From assembly GCA_032622095.1 (NCBI GenBank), contig CP136067.1, positions 129,039,990-129,103,989 on the forward strand: a stretch of DNA of 64,000 nt. Direction: 5' to 3'. Shown in pieces: positions 23,446-36,529 of this stretch. The position numbers and the translations under genes were made by a program. Below the pieces are notes generated by a model. The model was not told the origin of the DNA. It ran no database searches and was given only the letters and a program-made list of their open reading frames with translations. The stretch is from Siphonodentalium dalli (taxonomy: Eukaryota; Mollusca; Scaphopoda; Gadilida; Siphonodentaliidae). Each line of letters starts with the position of its first letter. Within the stretch, counting starts at the first letter, position 1.

Positions 23446-24361
23446 TGCACCATATATAGGGGGAGTCTCGGGTACCATACAAACCTCAAGGGATGGAGTG
23501 CACCATATATAGAGGGAGCCTAGGGTACCATACAAACCTCAAGGGATGGAGTGCTCCATATATAGAGGGAGTCTAGGGTACCATACAAACCTCAAGGGAT
23601 GGAGTGCACCATATATAGAGGGAGCCTAGGGTACCATACAAACCTCAAGGGATGGAGTGCACCATATATAGAGGGAGCCTAGGGTACCATACAAACATCA
23701 AGGGATGGAGTGCTCCATATATAGGGGGAGTCTCGGGTACCATACAAACATCAAGGGATGGAGTGCACCATATATAGAGGGAGCCTAGGGTACCATACAA
23801 ACATCAAGGGATGGAGTGCACCATATATAGGGGAGTCTCGGGTACCATACAAACCTCAAGGGATGGAGTGCACCATATATAGAGGGAGCCTAGGGTACCA
23901 TACAAACATCAAGGGATGGAGTGCTCCATATATAGAGGGAGTCTCGGGTACCATACAAACCTCAAGGGATGGAGTGCACCATATATAGGGGGAGTCTCGG
24001 GTACCATACAAACCTCAAGGGATGGAGTGCACCATATATAGAGGGAGCCTAGGGTACCATACAAACCTCAAGGGATGGAGTGCACCATATATAGAGGGAG
24101 CCTAGGGTACCATACAAACCTCAAGGGATGGAGTGCTCCATATATAGAGGGAGCCTAGGGTACCATACAAACCTCAAGGGATGGAGTGCTCCATATATAG
24201 AGGGAGCCTAGGGTACCATACAAACCTCAAGGGATGGAGTGCACCATATATAGAGGGAGCCTAGGGTACCATACAAACATCAAGGGATGGAGTGCTCCAT
24301 ATATAGGGGGAGTATCGGATACCATACAAACATCAAGGGATGGAGTGCACCATATATAGAG

Positions 24362-24930
24362 GGAGCCTAGGGTACCATACAAACCTCAAGGGATGGATTG
24401 CTCCATATATAGAGGGAGCCTAGGGTACCATACAAACATCAAGGGATGGAGTGCTCCATATATAGAGGGAGCCTAGGGTACCATACAAACCTCAAGGGAT
24501 GGAGTGCTCCATATATAGAGGGAGCCTAGGGTACCATACAAACCTCAAGGGATGGAGTGCTCCATATATAGAGGGAGTCTAGGGTACCATACAAACCTCA
24601 AGGGATGGAGTGCTCCATATATAGAGGGAGCATCGGGTACCATACAAACCTCAAGGGATGGAGTGCTCCATATATAGGGGGAGTCTCGGGTACCATACAA
24701 ACATCAAGGGATGGAGTGCTCCATATATAGAGGGAGCCTAGGGTACCATACAAACCTCAAGGGATGGATTGCTCCATATATAGAGGGAGCCTAGGGTACC
24801 ATACAAACATCAAGGGATGGAGTGCTCCATATATAGAGGGAGCCTAGGGTACCATACAAACCTCAAGGGATGGAGTGCTCCATATATAGAGGGAGCCTAG
24901 GGTACCATACAAACCTCAAGGGATGGAGTG
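24362..24930. repeat. 371-bp (7-unit) duplication marked by a private variant
   Basis: The rare variant GGATGGATTG occurs at 24391 and again at 24762, 7 x 53 bp apart, with matching neighbours. The shared private mutation supports duplication rather than chance. Confidence 0.8.
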
Positions 24931-27900
24931 CTCCATATATAGAGGGAGCCTAGGGTACCATACAAACCTCAAGGGATGGAGTGCTCCATATATAGAGGGA
25001 GCCTAGGGTACCATACAAACCTCAAGGGATGGAGTGCTCCATATATAGGGGGAGTATCGGGTACCATACAAACCTCAAGGGATGGAGTGCACCATATATA
25101 GAGGGAGCCTAGGGTACCATACAAACCTCAAGGGATGGAGTGCTCCATATATAGAGGGAGTCTCGGGTACCATACAAACCTCAAGGGATGGAGTGCTCCA
25201 TATATAGGGGGAGTATCGGGTACCATACAAACCTCAAGGGATGGAGTGCACCATATATAGAGGGAGCCTAGGGTACCATACAAACCTCAAGGGATGGAGT
25301 GCTCCATATATAGAGGGAGTCTCGGGTACCATACAAACCTCAAGGGATGGAGTGCTCCATATATAGGGGGAGTATCGGGTACCATACAAACCTCAAGGGA
25401 TGGAGTGCACCATATATAGAGGGAGCCTAGGGTACCATACAAACCTCAAGGGATGGAGTGCACCATATATAGAGGGAGCCTAGGGTACCATACAAACCTC
25501 AAGGGATGGAGTGCTCCATATATAGAGGGAGTCTAGGGTACCATACAAACCTCAAGGGATGGAGTGCTCCATATATAGAGGGAGCCTAGGGTACCATACA
25601 AACCTCAAGGGATGGAGTGCACCATATATAGGGGGAGTATCGGATACCATACAAACCTCAAGGGATGGAGTGCTCCATATATAGAGGGAGCCTAGGGTAC
25701 CATACAAACCTCAAGGGATGGAGTGCTCCATATATAGAGGGAGCCTAGGGTACCATACAAACCTCAAGGGATGGAGTGCTCCATATATAGAGGGAGCATC
25801 GGGTACCATACAAACCTCAAGGGATGGAGTGCTCCATATATAGAGGGAGCCTAGGGTACCATACAAACCTCAAGGGATGGAGTGCTCCATATATAGAGGG
25901 AGCCTAGGGTACCATACAAACCTCAAGGGATGGAGTGCTCCATATATAGGGGGAGTCTCGGGTACCATACAAACCTCAAGGGATGGAGTGCTCCATATAT
26001 AGGGGGAGTCTCGGGTACCATACAAACCTCAAGGGATGGAGTGCTCCATATATAGAGGGAGCCTAGGGTACCATACAAACCTCAATGGATGGAGTGCTCC
26101 ATATATAGAGGGAGCCTAGGGTACCATACAAACATCAAGGGATGGAGTGCTCCATATATAGAGGGAGTCTCGGGTACCATACAAACCTCAAGGGATGGAG
26201 TGCTCCATATATAGGGGGAGTATCGGGTACCATACAAACCTCAAGGGATGGAGTGCTCCATATATAGGGGGAGTCTCGGGTACCATACAAACCTCAAGGG
26301 ATGGAGTGCTCCATATATAGAGGGAGCCTAGGGTACCATACAAACCTCAAGGGATGGAGTGCTCCATATATAGAGGGAGCCTAGGGTACCATACAAACAT
26401 CAAGGGATGGAGTGCTCCATATATAGGGGGAGTATCGGATACCATACAAACCTCAAGGGATGGAGTGCTCCATATATAGAGGGAGCCTAGGGTACCATAC
26501 AAACCTCAAGGGATGGAGTGCTCCATATATAGAGGGAGCCTAGGGTACCATACAAACCTCAAGGGATGGAGTGCTCCATATATAGAGGGAGTCTAGGGTA
26601 CCATACAAACCTCAAGGGATGGAGTGCTCCATATATAGGGGGAGTATCGGATACCATACAAACCTCAAGGGATGGAGTGCTCCATATATAGGGGGAGTAT
26701 CGGGTACCATACAAACCTCAAGGGATGGAGTGCACCATATATAGGGGGAGTCTAGGGTACCATACAAACCTCAAGGGATGGAGTGCTCCATATATAGAGG
26801 GAGCCTAGGGTACCATACAAACCTCAAGGGATGGAGTGCTCCATATATAGAGGGAGCCTAGGGTACCATACAAACATCAAGGGATGGAGTGCTCCATATA
26901 TAGGGGGAGTATCGGATACCATACAAACATCAAGGGATGGAGTGCTCCATATATAGGGGAGTATCGGATACCATACAAACCTCAAGGGATGGAGTGCTCC
27001 ATATATAGAGGGAGTCTCGGGTACCATACAAACCTCAAGGGATGGAGTGCTCCATATATAGAGGGAGTCTCGGGTACCATACAAACCTCAAGGGATGGAG
27101 TGCTCCATATATAGAGGGAGTCTCGGGTACCATACAAACCTCAAGGGATGGAGTGCTCCATATATAGAGGGAGTCTCGGGTACCATACAAACCTCAAGGG
27201 ATGGAGTGCTCCATATATAGAGGGAGTATCGGATACCATACAAACCTCAAGGGATGGAGTGCTCCATATATAGGGGGAGTATCGGGTACCATACAAACCT
27301 CAAGGGATGGAGTGCTCCATATATAGAGGGAGTCTCGGGTACCATACAAACCTCAAGGGATGGAGTGCTCCATATATAGGGGGAGTCTCGGGTACCATAC
27401 AAACATCAAGGGATGGAGTGCTCCATATATAGAGGGAGTCTCGGGTACCATACAAACCTCAAGGGATGGAGTGCTCCATATATAGAGGGAGCCTAGGGTA
27501 CCATACAAACCTCAAGGGATGGAGTGCTCCATATATAGAGGGAGCCTAGGGTACCATACAAACCTCAAGGGATGGAGTGCTCCATATATAGGGGGAGTCT
27601 CGGGTACCATACAAACATCAAGGGATGGAGTGCTCCATATATAGAGGGAGCCTAGGGTACCATACAAACCTCAAGGGATGGAGTGCTCCATATATAGAGG
27701 GAGCCTAGGGTACCATACAAACCTCAAGGGATGGAGTGCTCCATATATAGAGGGAGCCTAGGGTACCATACAAACCTCAAGGGATGGAGTGCTCCATATA
27801 TAGAGGGAGCCTAGGGTACCATACAAACCTCAAGGGATGGAGTGCACCATATATAGAGGGAGCCTAGGGTACCATACAAACCTCAAGGGATGGAGTGCTC

Positions 27901-30900
27901 CATATATAGAGGGAGCCTAGGGTACCATACAAACCTCAAGGGATGGAGTGCTCCATATATAGAGGGAGCCTAGGGTACCATACAAACCTCAAGGGATGGA
28001 GTGCACCATATATAGAGGGAGCCTAGGGTACCATACAAACCTCAAGGGATGGAGTGCTCCATATATAGAGGGAGCCTAGGGTACCATACAAACCTCAAGG
28101 GATGGAGTGCTCCATATATAGAGGGAGTCTAGGGTACCATACAAACATCAAGGGATGGAGTGCTCCATATATAGGGGGAGTATCGGGTACCATACAAACC
28201 TCAAGGGATGGAGTGCTCCATATATAGAGGGAGCCTAGGGTACCATACAAACCTCAAGGGATGGAGTGCTCCATATATAGAGGGAGTCTCGGGTACCATA
28301 CAAACATCAAGGGATGGAGTGCTCCATATATAGAGGGAGCCTAGGGTACCATACAAACCTCAAGGGATGGAGTGCTCCATATATAGAGGGAGTCTCGGGT
28401 ACCATACAAACCTCAAGGGATGGAGTGCTCCATATATAGAGGGAGTCTAGGGTACCATACAAACCTCAAGGGATGGAGTGCTCCATATATAGGGGGAGTC
28501 TCGGGTACCATACAAACCTCAAGGGATGGAGTGCTCCATATATAGAGGGAGTCTAGGGTACCATACAAACCTCAAGGGATGGAGTGCTCCATATATAGAG
28601 GGAGTCTCGGGTACCATACAAACCTCAAGGGATGGAGTGCACCATATATAGGGGGAGTCTCGGGTACCATACAAACCTCAAGGGATGGAGTGCTCCATAT
28701 ATAGGGGGAGTATCGGATACCATACAAACATCAAGGGATGGAGAGCACCATATATAGAGGGAGCCTACGGTACCATACAAACCTCAAGGGATGGAGTGCT
28801 CCATATATAGAGGGAGCCTAGGGTACCATACAAACCTCAAGGGATGGAGTGCTCCATATATAGAGGGAGCCTAGGGTACCATACAAACCTCAAGGGATGG
28901 AGTGCTCCATATATAGAGGGAGCCTAGGGTACCATACAAACCTCAAGGGATGGAGTGCTCCATATATAGAGGGAGCCTAGGGTACCATACAAACCTCAAG
29001 GGATGGAGTGCTCCATATATAGAGGGAGCCTCGGGTACCATACAAACATCAAGGGATGGAGTGCTCCATATATAGAGGGAGCCTAGGGTACCATACAAAC
29101 CTCAAGGGATGGAGTGCTCCATATATAGAGGGAGCATCGGGTACCATACAAACCTCAAGGGATGGAGTGCTCCATATATAGAGGGAGCCTAGGGTACCAT
29201 ACAAACCTCAAGGGATGGAGTGCACCATATATAGAGGGAGCCTAGGGTACCATACAAACCTCAAGGGATGGAGTGCTCCATATATAGAGGGAGCCTAGGG
29301 TACCATACAAACATCAAGGGATGGAGTGCTCCATATATAGGGGGAGTATCGGATACCATACAAACATCAAGGGATGGAGTGCACCATATATAGAGGGAGC
29401 ATCGGGTACCATACAAACCTCAAGGGATGGAGTGCTCCATATATAGGGGGAGTATCGGATACCATACAAACATCAAGGGATGGAGTGCTCCATATATAGA
29501 GGGAGCCTAGGGTACCATACAAACATCAAGGGATGGAGTGCACCATATATAGGGGGAGTCTCGGGTACCATACAAACATCAAGGGATGGAGTGCTCCATT
29601 TATAGAGGGAGCCTAGGGTACCATACAAACCTCAAGGGATGGAGTGCTCCATATATAGAGGGAGCCTAGGGTACCATACAAACCTCAAGGGATGGAGTGC
29701 TCCATATATAGAGGGAGCCTAGGGTACCATACAAACCTCAAGGGATGGAGTGCTCCATATATAGAGGGAGCCTAGGGTACCATACAAACCTCAAGGGATG
29801 GAGTGCTCCATATATAGAGGGAGCCTAGGGTACCATACAAACCTCAAGGGATGGAGTGCTCCATATATAGAGGGAGCCTAGGGTACCATACAAACCTCAA
29901 GGGATGGAGTGCTCCATATATAGGGGGAGTATCGGATACCATACAAACCTCAAGGGATGGAGTGCTCCATATATAGAGGGAGCCTAGGGTACCATACAAA
30001 CCTCAAGGGATGGAGTGCTCCATATATAGAGGGAGCCTAGGGTACCATACAAACCTCAAGGGATGGAGTGCTCCATATATAGGGGGAGTATCGGATACCA
30101 TACAAACCTCAAGGGATGGAGTGCTCCATATATAGAGGGAGCCTAGGGTACCATACAAACCTCAAGGGATGGAGTGCTCCATATATAGAGGGAGCCTAGG
30201 GTACCATACAAACCTCAAGGGATGGAGTGCTCCATATATAGAGGGAGCCTAGGGTACCATACAAACCTCAAGGGATGGAGTGCTCCATATATAGGGGGAG
30301 TATCGGATACCATACAAACCTCAAGGGATGGAGTGCTCCATATAGAGGGAGCCTAGGGTACCATACAAACCTCAAGGGATGGAGTGCTCCATATATAGAG
30401 GGAGCCTAGGGTACCATACAAACCTCAAGGGATGGAGTGCTCCATATATAGAGGGAGCCTAGGGTACCATACAAACCTCAAGGGATGGAGTGCTCCATAT
30501 ATAGAGGGAGCCTAGGGTACCATACAAACCTCAAGGGATGGAGTGCTCCATATATAGGGGGAGTATCGGATACCATACAAACCTCAAGGGATGGAGTGCT
30601 CCATATATAGAGGGAGCCTAGGGTACCATACAAACCTCAAGGGATGGAGTGCTCCATATATAGAGGGAGCCTAGGGTACCATACAAACCTCAAGGGATGG
30701 AGTGCTCCATATATAGAGGGAGCCTAGGGTACCATACAAACCTCAAGGGATGGAGTGCTCCATATATAGGGGGAGTATCGGATACCATACAAACCTCAAG
30801 GGATGGAGTGCTCCATATATAGAGGGAGCCTAGGGTACCATACAAACCTCAAGGGATGGAGTGCTCCATATATAGGGGGAGCCTAGGGTACCATACAAAC

Positions 30901-31479
30901 CTCAAGGGATGGAGTGCTCCATATATAGAGGGAGCCTCGGGTACCATACAAACCTCAAGGGATGGAGTGCTCCATATATAGAGGGAGCCTCGGGTACCAT
31001 ACAAACCTCAAGGGATGGAGTGCTCCATATATAGAGGGAGCCTAGGGTACCATACAAACCTCAAGGGATGGAGTGCTCCATATATAGAGGGAGCCTAGGG
31101 TACCATACAAACCTCAAGGGATGGAGTGCTCCATATATAGAGGGAGCCTAGGGTACCATACAAACCTCAAGGGATGGAGTGCTCCATATATAGAGGGAGC
31201 CTAGGGTACCATACAAACCTCAAGGGATGGAGTGCTCCATATATAGGGGGAGTATCGGATACCATACAAACCTCAAGGGATGGAGTGCTCCATATATAGA
31301 GGGAGCCTAGGGTACCATACAAACCTCAAGGGATGGAGTGCTCCATATATAGGGGGAGCCTAAGGTACCATACAAACCTCAAGGGATGGAGTGCTCCATA
31401 TATAGAGGGAGCCTAGGGTACCATACAAACCTCAAGGGATGGAGTGCTCCATATATAGGGGGAGCCTAGGGTACCATAC

Positions 31480-31870
31480 AAACCTCAAGGGGTGGAGTGC
31501 ACCATATATAGAGGGAGCCTAGGGTACCATACAAACCTCAAGGGGTGGAGTGCACCATATATAGAGGGAGCCTAGGGTACCATACAAACCTCAAGGGGTG
31601 GAGTGCTCCATATATAGAGGGAGCCTAGGGTACCATACAAACCTCAAGGGATGGAGTGCTCCATATATAGAGGGAGCCTAGGGTACCATACAAACCTCAA
31701 GGGATGGAGTGCTCCATATATAGGGGGAGCCTAGGGTACCATACAAACCTCAAGGGGTGGAGTGCACCATATATAGAGGGAGTCTCGGGTACCATACAAA
31801 CCTCAAGGGGTGGAGTGCACCATATATAGAGGGAGTCTCGGGTACCATACAAACCTCAAGGGATGGAGTG
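31480..31870. repeat. Edge subfamily of satellite units (AAGGGGTGG)
   Basis: Units near the right end carry CAAGGGGTGGAGTG in place of CAAGGGATGG, a form not noticed elsewhere in the array. Confidence 0.8.
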
Positions 31871-32075
31871 CTCCATATATAGGGGGAGCCTAGGGTACCA
31901 TACAAACCTCAAGGGATGGAGTGCACCATATATAGGGGGAGTATCGGATACCATACAAACCTCAAGGGATGGAGTGCTCCATATATAGAGGGAGCCTAGG
32001 GTACCATACAAACCTCAAGGGATGGAGTGCTCCATATATAGAGGGAGTCTCGGGTATATTTGTGGATGATTTATT

Positions 32076-33491
32076 TTAAAGGCCCACTTAATTTTCGAAC
32101 CCCAGATCACATTATATAAAATATATGCCATATTATATACCATTTGAAAGAGGAAGCTCCAAAACATTGTATTATCAACTTATCCGGTGTAATAAACTGT
32201 GGACATGTTGTTTTGTTGAGTTGCCAACGCGTTTTGTCATCTAGATTGCAGTAAAAAGCATAGAGTTCTTCCCCTTCCATTGAAAAAGTTTGAATTCCGT
32301 TGTATTCTGGGAGCCAAAGGGGGAAGTCATTCTATGATTTCAGCAGTTTTCTATTTCTCTGTGGGCATCTTCTGAGACACAGATGTTTCAAATAGTGATG
32401 AAGTATAGTATTTTAATCATATTTTATGGCATAGATTGTTATTAAAATATGCAATCAAAGTCGTTTTCGATGCATCTGTCGGCGTATAGAAGTGTCGGAT
32501 GCCGAATTACATACTGTATAATTTCGCGAAGCGAAATTATACAAAGTATGTAGTTCGGCATCCGACACTTCTATAATCTATACGCCGACAGATGCATCGA
32601 AAACGACGTTGATTGCTTATAATTACGACAATCCGCATATTAGTTGGTGATTAAACAAGTTCTTTTTAAAGAAACTATATTAAAAACACTAAAATAGTAA
32701 AAATACCCAAGTGATATTTGTGTCTGGACTCAGCTGCTCTTTTAACCGAAATGGGAAATTGGGTCGAGAATAAATTGGGCGACCGACCGGAAGTTAGAGA
32801 TGAACCCACACAATTCGATCGCTGTTTCCGACATTCCAACTACACAAAAGCAAGAGACCACACCCGTAAACTATTAAACTGTACTTGCTGATGTAAATTT
32901 CACTTATTTAAAACGATTCTAGAACATGTATTGTCATAAAGGCAGTCCGATTCGATAGCGATTCCGAAGCGGTGTTCTCAAATTTCGCCACCGAATTTGT
33001 GGTCTCCGGCGACTCGAAAAGTAAACAGTCGCTACAAAGGTGCATTCTATGCTCTCATGACCACTGCCATGTCATATTATTATTGGCACGAAGCTGGATA
33101 AATGCTAATACTAATGGTGGAATAGTTATGTAATACATTCTTTTATCCCCAAATAAATTAATGTACTATTTTGCTGTTTAATCGGCGATAATTTTTCGCT
33201 GATATTTGGCGTCTTGCGTTACCACTAGAAACGGAAGTGATTTCTTGCGATTTGATTGGTGGACAAAATAAAATTCCGGGTAAATTCGCCCCATGGATAT
33301 TCGACTTGGTTTGCGAACTTTTTAAGGTATCACAACCCCCAGTGATGCGGGAAACGACACTTCCCTCCACTGATAGATATTGACCAATCAAATGCACGCA
33401 TTTTAGTCAAAGCGAAAGTAGTTGTAATTATACGTACATCAAGTCACTATAAAACAATAATTGGCGACTCGAAAATTAAGTGGGCCTTTAA
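32076..33491. mobile_element. Family C element, 1.4-kb expanded copy
   Basis: The ends are TTAAAGGCCCACTTAATTTT and the mirror ending AAGTGGGCCTTTAA. The left ~370 bp and right ~45 bp match the 458-bp copy at 15042-15499 (reversed). About 990 bp between roughly 32449 and 33440 is extra and starts with a strong hairpin (32451-32616). No domain recognised in its frames. It starts 20 bp after the satellite ends. Confidence 0.85.
32451..32616. repeat. Hairpin, ~80-bp arms
   Basis: GCAATCAAAGTCGTTTTCGA is mirrored by TCGAAAACGACGTTGATTGC, with its centre at AATTTCGCGAAGCGAAATT. A few bases are inserted in the right arm (CTATAATCTATACG versus CGTATAG). Confidence 0.92.
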
Positions 33492-33600
33492 CTAATTATT
33501 GGAGATAACTTCAGTCACATATTACGGAAAACACAACAGCTGAAGCACGCAAAATGTAAATATCTAGGCGTTAACCCTTTACCCAACAGAAGGGCCCTGT

Positions 33601-33669
33601 GCCAATGCATTCTCTTATATATGCGAGTCGACCATAGGTCGCCTCGCATATATAAGAAAATGCATTGGC
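33601..33669. repeat. P69 palindrome, copy 6
   Basis: One change from the common form near the right tip (AAGAAAATGC in place of AAGAGAATGC). Confidence 0.92.
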
Positions 33670-33749
33670 TTAACACATTAAAAATTATAAAATTGTTAAA
33701 GAATGTAAGAAAAAATGGTAAAAAGTGTTAAAAAAAGATTTTTTTTTAG

Positions 33750-33818
33750 GCCAATGCATTCTCTTATATATGCGAGGCGACCTATGGTCGACTCGCATAT
33801 ATAAGAGAATGCATTGGC
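33750..33818. repeat. P69 palindrome, copy 7
   Basis: Same form and orientation as the copies at 6477 and 7473. Confidence 0.92.
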
Positions 33819-33970
33819 ACAGGGCTAACTGTAACTATCACAATGTGGTAAAGGAGCCGGTTCCAATGATATCCATATTTGTATGGTTCTATTGAAACAG
33901 ACCGAAGATATTTTAGGCTGTTGAAGCTTTATTTGGCCGGTTTTGGCCGGTTTGTTGGGTAAAGGGTTAA

Positions 33971-34670
33971 TTCACATGCAAATATGCAATGTGGGCGGGG
34001 GTGGGGTAGGACAAAAAGCCTAGCGAACAAAAAAGAATACAGATGATGGAATGAAAAAGAAAATATGGATATAGCTTAGCAAGTATTAAAAGGCGGAGAT
34101 GGGGAGGAGGAGGGCCAAAATCTTACTATCAATAAAAAGATGTCACCTTGAATTTCAACGCAATTGCGGATATGGTTGATGCTAAATATAGCTCCCACCT
34201 ACATTCGCACCTAACAGGAAGTAAAATACGATCAATTAATTTATGCCGGTCTCTGTTTGTTTACATTTAAAATGAAGAATTTTCTGTTGATAAAACCAAC
34301 TGAAGTGTGGTTTAATTGGTTATTTATCAAGAGCCCATATAGGATGTTATATTGACTATACTTGTAATGCGATATGATCACCTTTATTCCTAGCCACTAA
34401 TCATTAAACAGAAACATACATTGTGGGCACGATTGCGCCACCGATGATGCTGTGACACAGAATCACACACAACACAAACAACAAGAAACAGAGCCAAAAC
34501 AAGAGATTCAAACCGTGCGCAAACCGAAGGACCCCGGGGGGGACAAAAACATTTCCTAACAGACAGCACATCAGTCAGGAAACAAACCCAGGCAGCCCAG
34601 CAATGTGAAATCACAAGCCAGGAGCGAGTGATGGCTCTGCTACTACCGCGGGTGTTAAGGGTGGGCTCCT
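33971..34670. other. Non-coding stretch
   Basis: Nothing recognised. A 74-codon minus-strand frame (34390-34614) has no supporting signal. Confidence 0.4.
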
Positions 34671-36529
34671 AATAGTTGGGGAGCCCGCATATGTTCCATT
34701 TACACTTTTGCGTACAAAAGGTTTGACCCCCTAAAGTTGGTACCAATAATGGAACATTCTGAAAAACCGATTTCTTAAGTTGCGCATTCCTGGGGTTTAG
34801 GGGCCGCTGAACCCCAAAAAGTGCCAAAAGTCACTTCTATTTACACTTCCGCGTACATCGATGAATTTTGGTTTGATGATACTCCTAAGTGTACTGATAA
34901 AGAAAACACAACTTAAGAAAGGGATTTTCCTGGGTTTTTCAGATAAGAAAGGGGGTCCCATGCTGAACCCCAAAACGTGATTTTTCATTTTTTTTTTACA
35001 CTTTCGCGTACATCCATAATTTTTGGTCTCAAAGTACTTTGATATATAATAATTATAAAAACACAACTTAAGAAGCAACTTTTCCTGGGGTTTTAAGATA
35101 AGAAGGGGGTCATCGGGTCACCCCCCAAAACGTAAAAAATCACTTTTATTTACATGATTGCATTCGTCCAACGTGTGTGTATGTGCGTACACACCTGAAA
35201 CGTTGCACTATTACAACCAATACATCCCTAAATCGATACGATCAACTTAAGAAATATATATTCATGTCGTTTTCTGATAAGAACGAGACTTGTTACCCCC
35301 CCCCTAACCCGATCCATTTTCTAGAACTATAAGTGAGCCAGTTTTATGAAAATTATAGCGGAAAATCTAGTAAAATGTATACAAATGTATATATTTTCGT
35401 GAAGCTAAGACATAATGACACTTTTTTGGGCCAAAATTGAAACTCACCATCCAAGATGGCCACCAAAATGGCCGCCGGAAGTTGAAAATATGACATTTTT
35501 TCACAAATATCTTCTAGATCAATTCATGCTGTTTGGAACTGGTTGAGTACTGCAACTTTATTTTGTGTTTTGTATATTAACTGATCATTGGAGCAATTAA
35601 ATATGCAATTATTGGGGTCCAAACCCCTTCCGATCCCTCAAATATTCGATTGTACAGAATGCGGTATAAAATTTCACCAAACATTTCAATTGGGATTCTA
35701 TTCATATTTCAACAAGAAATGAACAGAACTTTGTAATATAAGTGAGGCATATCATTACCTATGAATATTCCAAATCACTGGAACCAAAATTCTTACTTTG
35801 GCTCAAAATGGCTGCCAATATGGCCGCCAAAATATGGAAAATGGTAAATATTACACCAGCATGTCTTGCAATCGCTTACAAGTTGTGTTGATGTATAAAA
35901 TGGGCTATTCTGCATTATATACATTGATACTAACATGTCTGGTGCACCATGGTTAAGTGTTACTATTTTCATCACTGACTTCGTCAAAAATATTGGACTT
36001 TTCTCTAAAAAACTTGACATAAATATTGGCAAAAATTCAGTTTTCAGGTTTGGACCATTTTTTTCTGGTAAAATATAACTATCTTTGGATTGAAAGGTGT
36101 TAATTGTTTTGGTCTATCTTAAATGTGTCACACTACAGTGTTTATAGATCAAATTGCTCAAGATGGCTTCCAAAATGTAAAATTCTAATTTTTTTCATAT
36201 ATCCCGAACATTCTCTGCATTATCCGAAAAGGTAGCAAATTGTGACTCACTTGGTTATTATACGTGTTAGTTAATTAACTGACAACTACATGTTCTATTC
36301 CCAGTTGTCCCAGTTCCGTATGGGGCATGACAAATTAATTTTAAAATATGTAATTTTGCCGAGAACCTCTTTTGTGATTTTGGCCACATTTATTGAAAGG
36401 AAATGGGCAGAACTTTGAGACAGAACTGAGATGGACCATAATCTTTGGCTATTCTGGTTCATTATGATAAAAAAAATGTCAACAGGATACAGTGTGGATG
36501 CCAAGATCGTAGCCAGGGAGTTACTCTGT
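34671..36529 (+). repeat. Giant foldback, left outer arm
   Basis: It contains about four degenerate modules of 135-180 bp. Each has AACTTAAGAA (34776 in mirror form, 34911, 35064, 35243), a TTTACACTTTCGCGTACATC-like segment and AACCCCAAAACGTGA. The stretch 35292-36138 is absent from the right arm. At 35450-36175 the motif CAAGATGGCC or AAAATGGC recurs several times. Confidence 0.8.

Larger units (their letters stand above)
17063..32055. repeat. 53-bp satellite array, ~15 kb, ~283 units
   Basis: The head-to-tail unit begins GGGTACCATACAAACCTCAA, continues with GGGATGGAGTGCTCCATATA and ends with a purine-rich tail (TAGAGGGAGCCTC). Variable sites are acctc/acatc, ggatgg/ggttgg, gctcc/gcacc, agaggg/aggggg, and the tail cctag, cctcg, tctcg, catcg or tatcg; a 52-bp form goes with ggatacc. 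Measured starts at 17068, 17121, 17174, 17226 and 17279 give 53, 53, 52 and 53 bp. The array begins and ends abruptly (AAAGGCCTCGGGTACC; CTCGGGTATATTTGTGG). All frames inside are repeat artefacts. Confidence 0.99.
33571..33970. mobile_element. piggyBac-like MITE, second full copy, 400 bp
   Basis: The ends TTAACCCTTTACCCAACA and TGTTGGGTAAAGGGTTAA form TTAA-flanked inverted repeats. Sequence and internal layout match 6175-6571 in reverse orientation, including both P69 palindromes (33601-33669 and 33750-33818). Confidence 0.92.

Noticed and set aside
17084-27114. Many open frames of 62-156 codons on both strands with a repeating MECSIYRG-type peptide
   Set aside because: They are translations of the 53-bp satellite; frames on both strands stay open only where 52-bp units skip the TAG in the unit, and there is no start, splice or codon-usage evidence.
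17063-32055. CRISPR array
   Set aside because: Units are contiguous with no unique spacers, and the surroundings are eukaryotic-type repeats with no cas genes.
35450-36175. Cluster of CAAGATGGC/AAAATGGC motifs as YY1 sites
   Set aside because: The motif recurs but in degenerate form within a repeat arm; it could be sequence drift of an internal repeat and there is no gene beside it.
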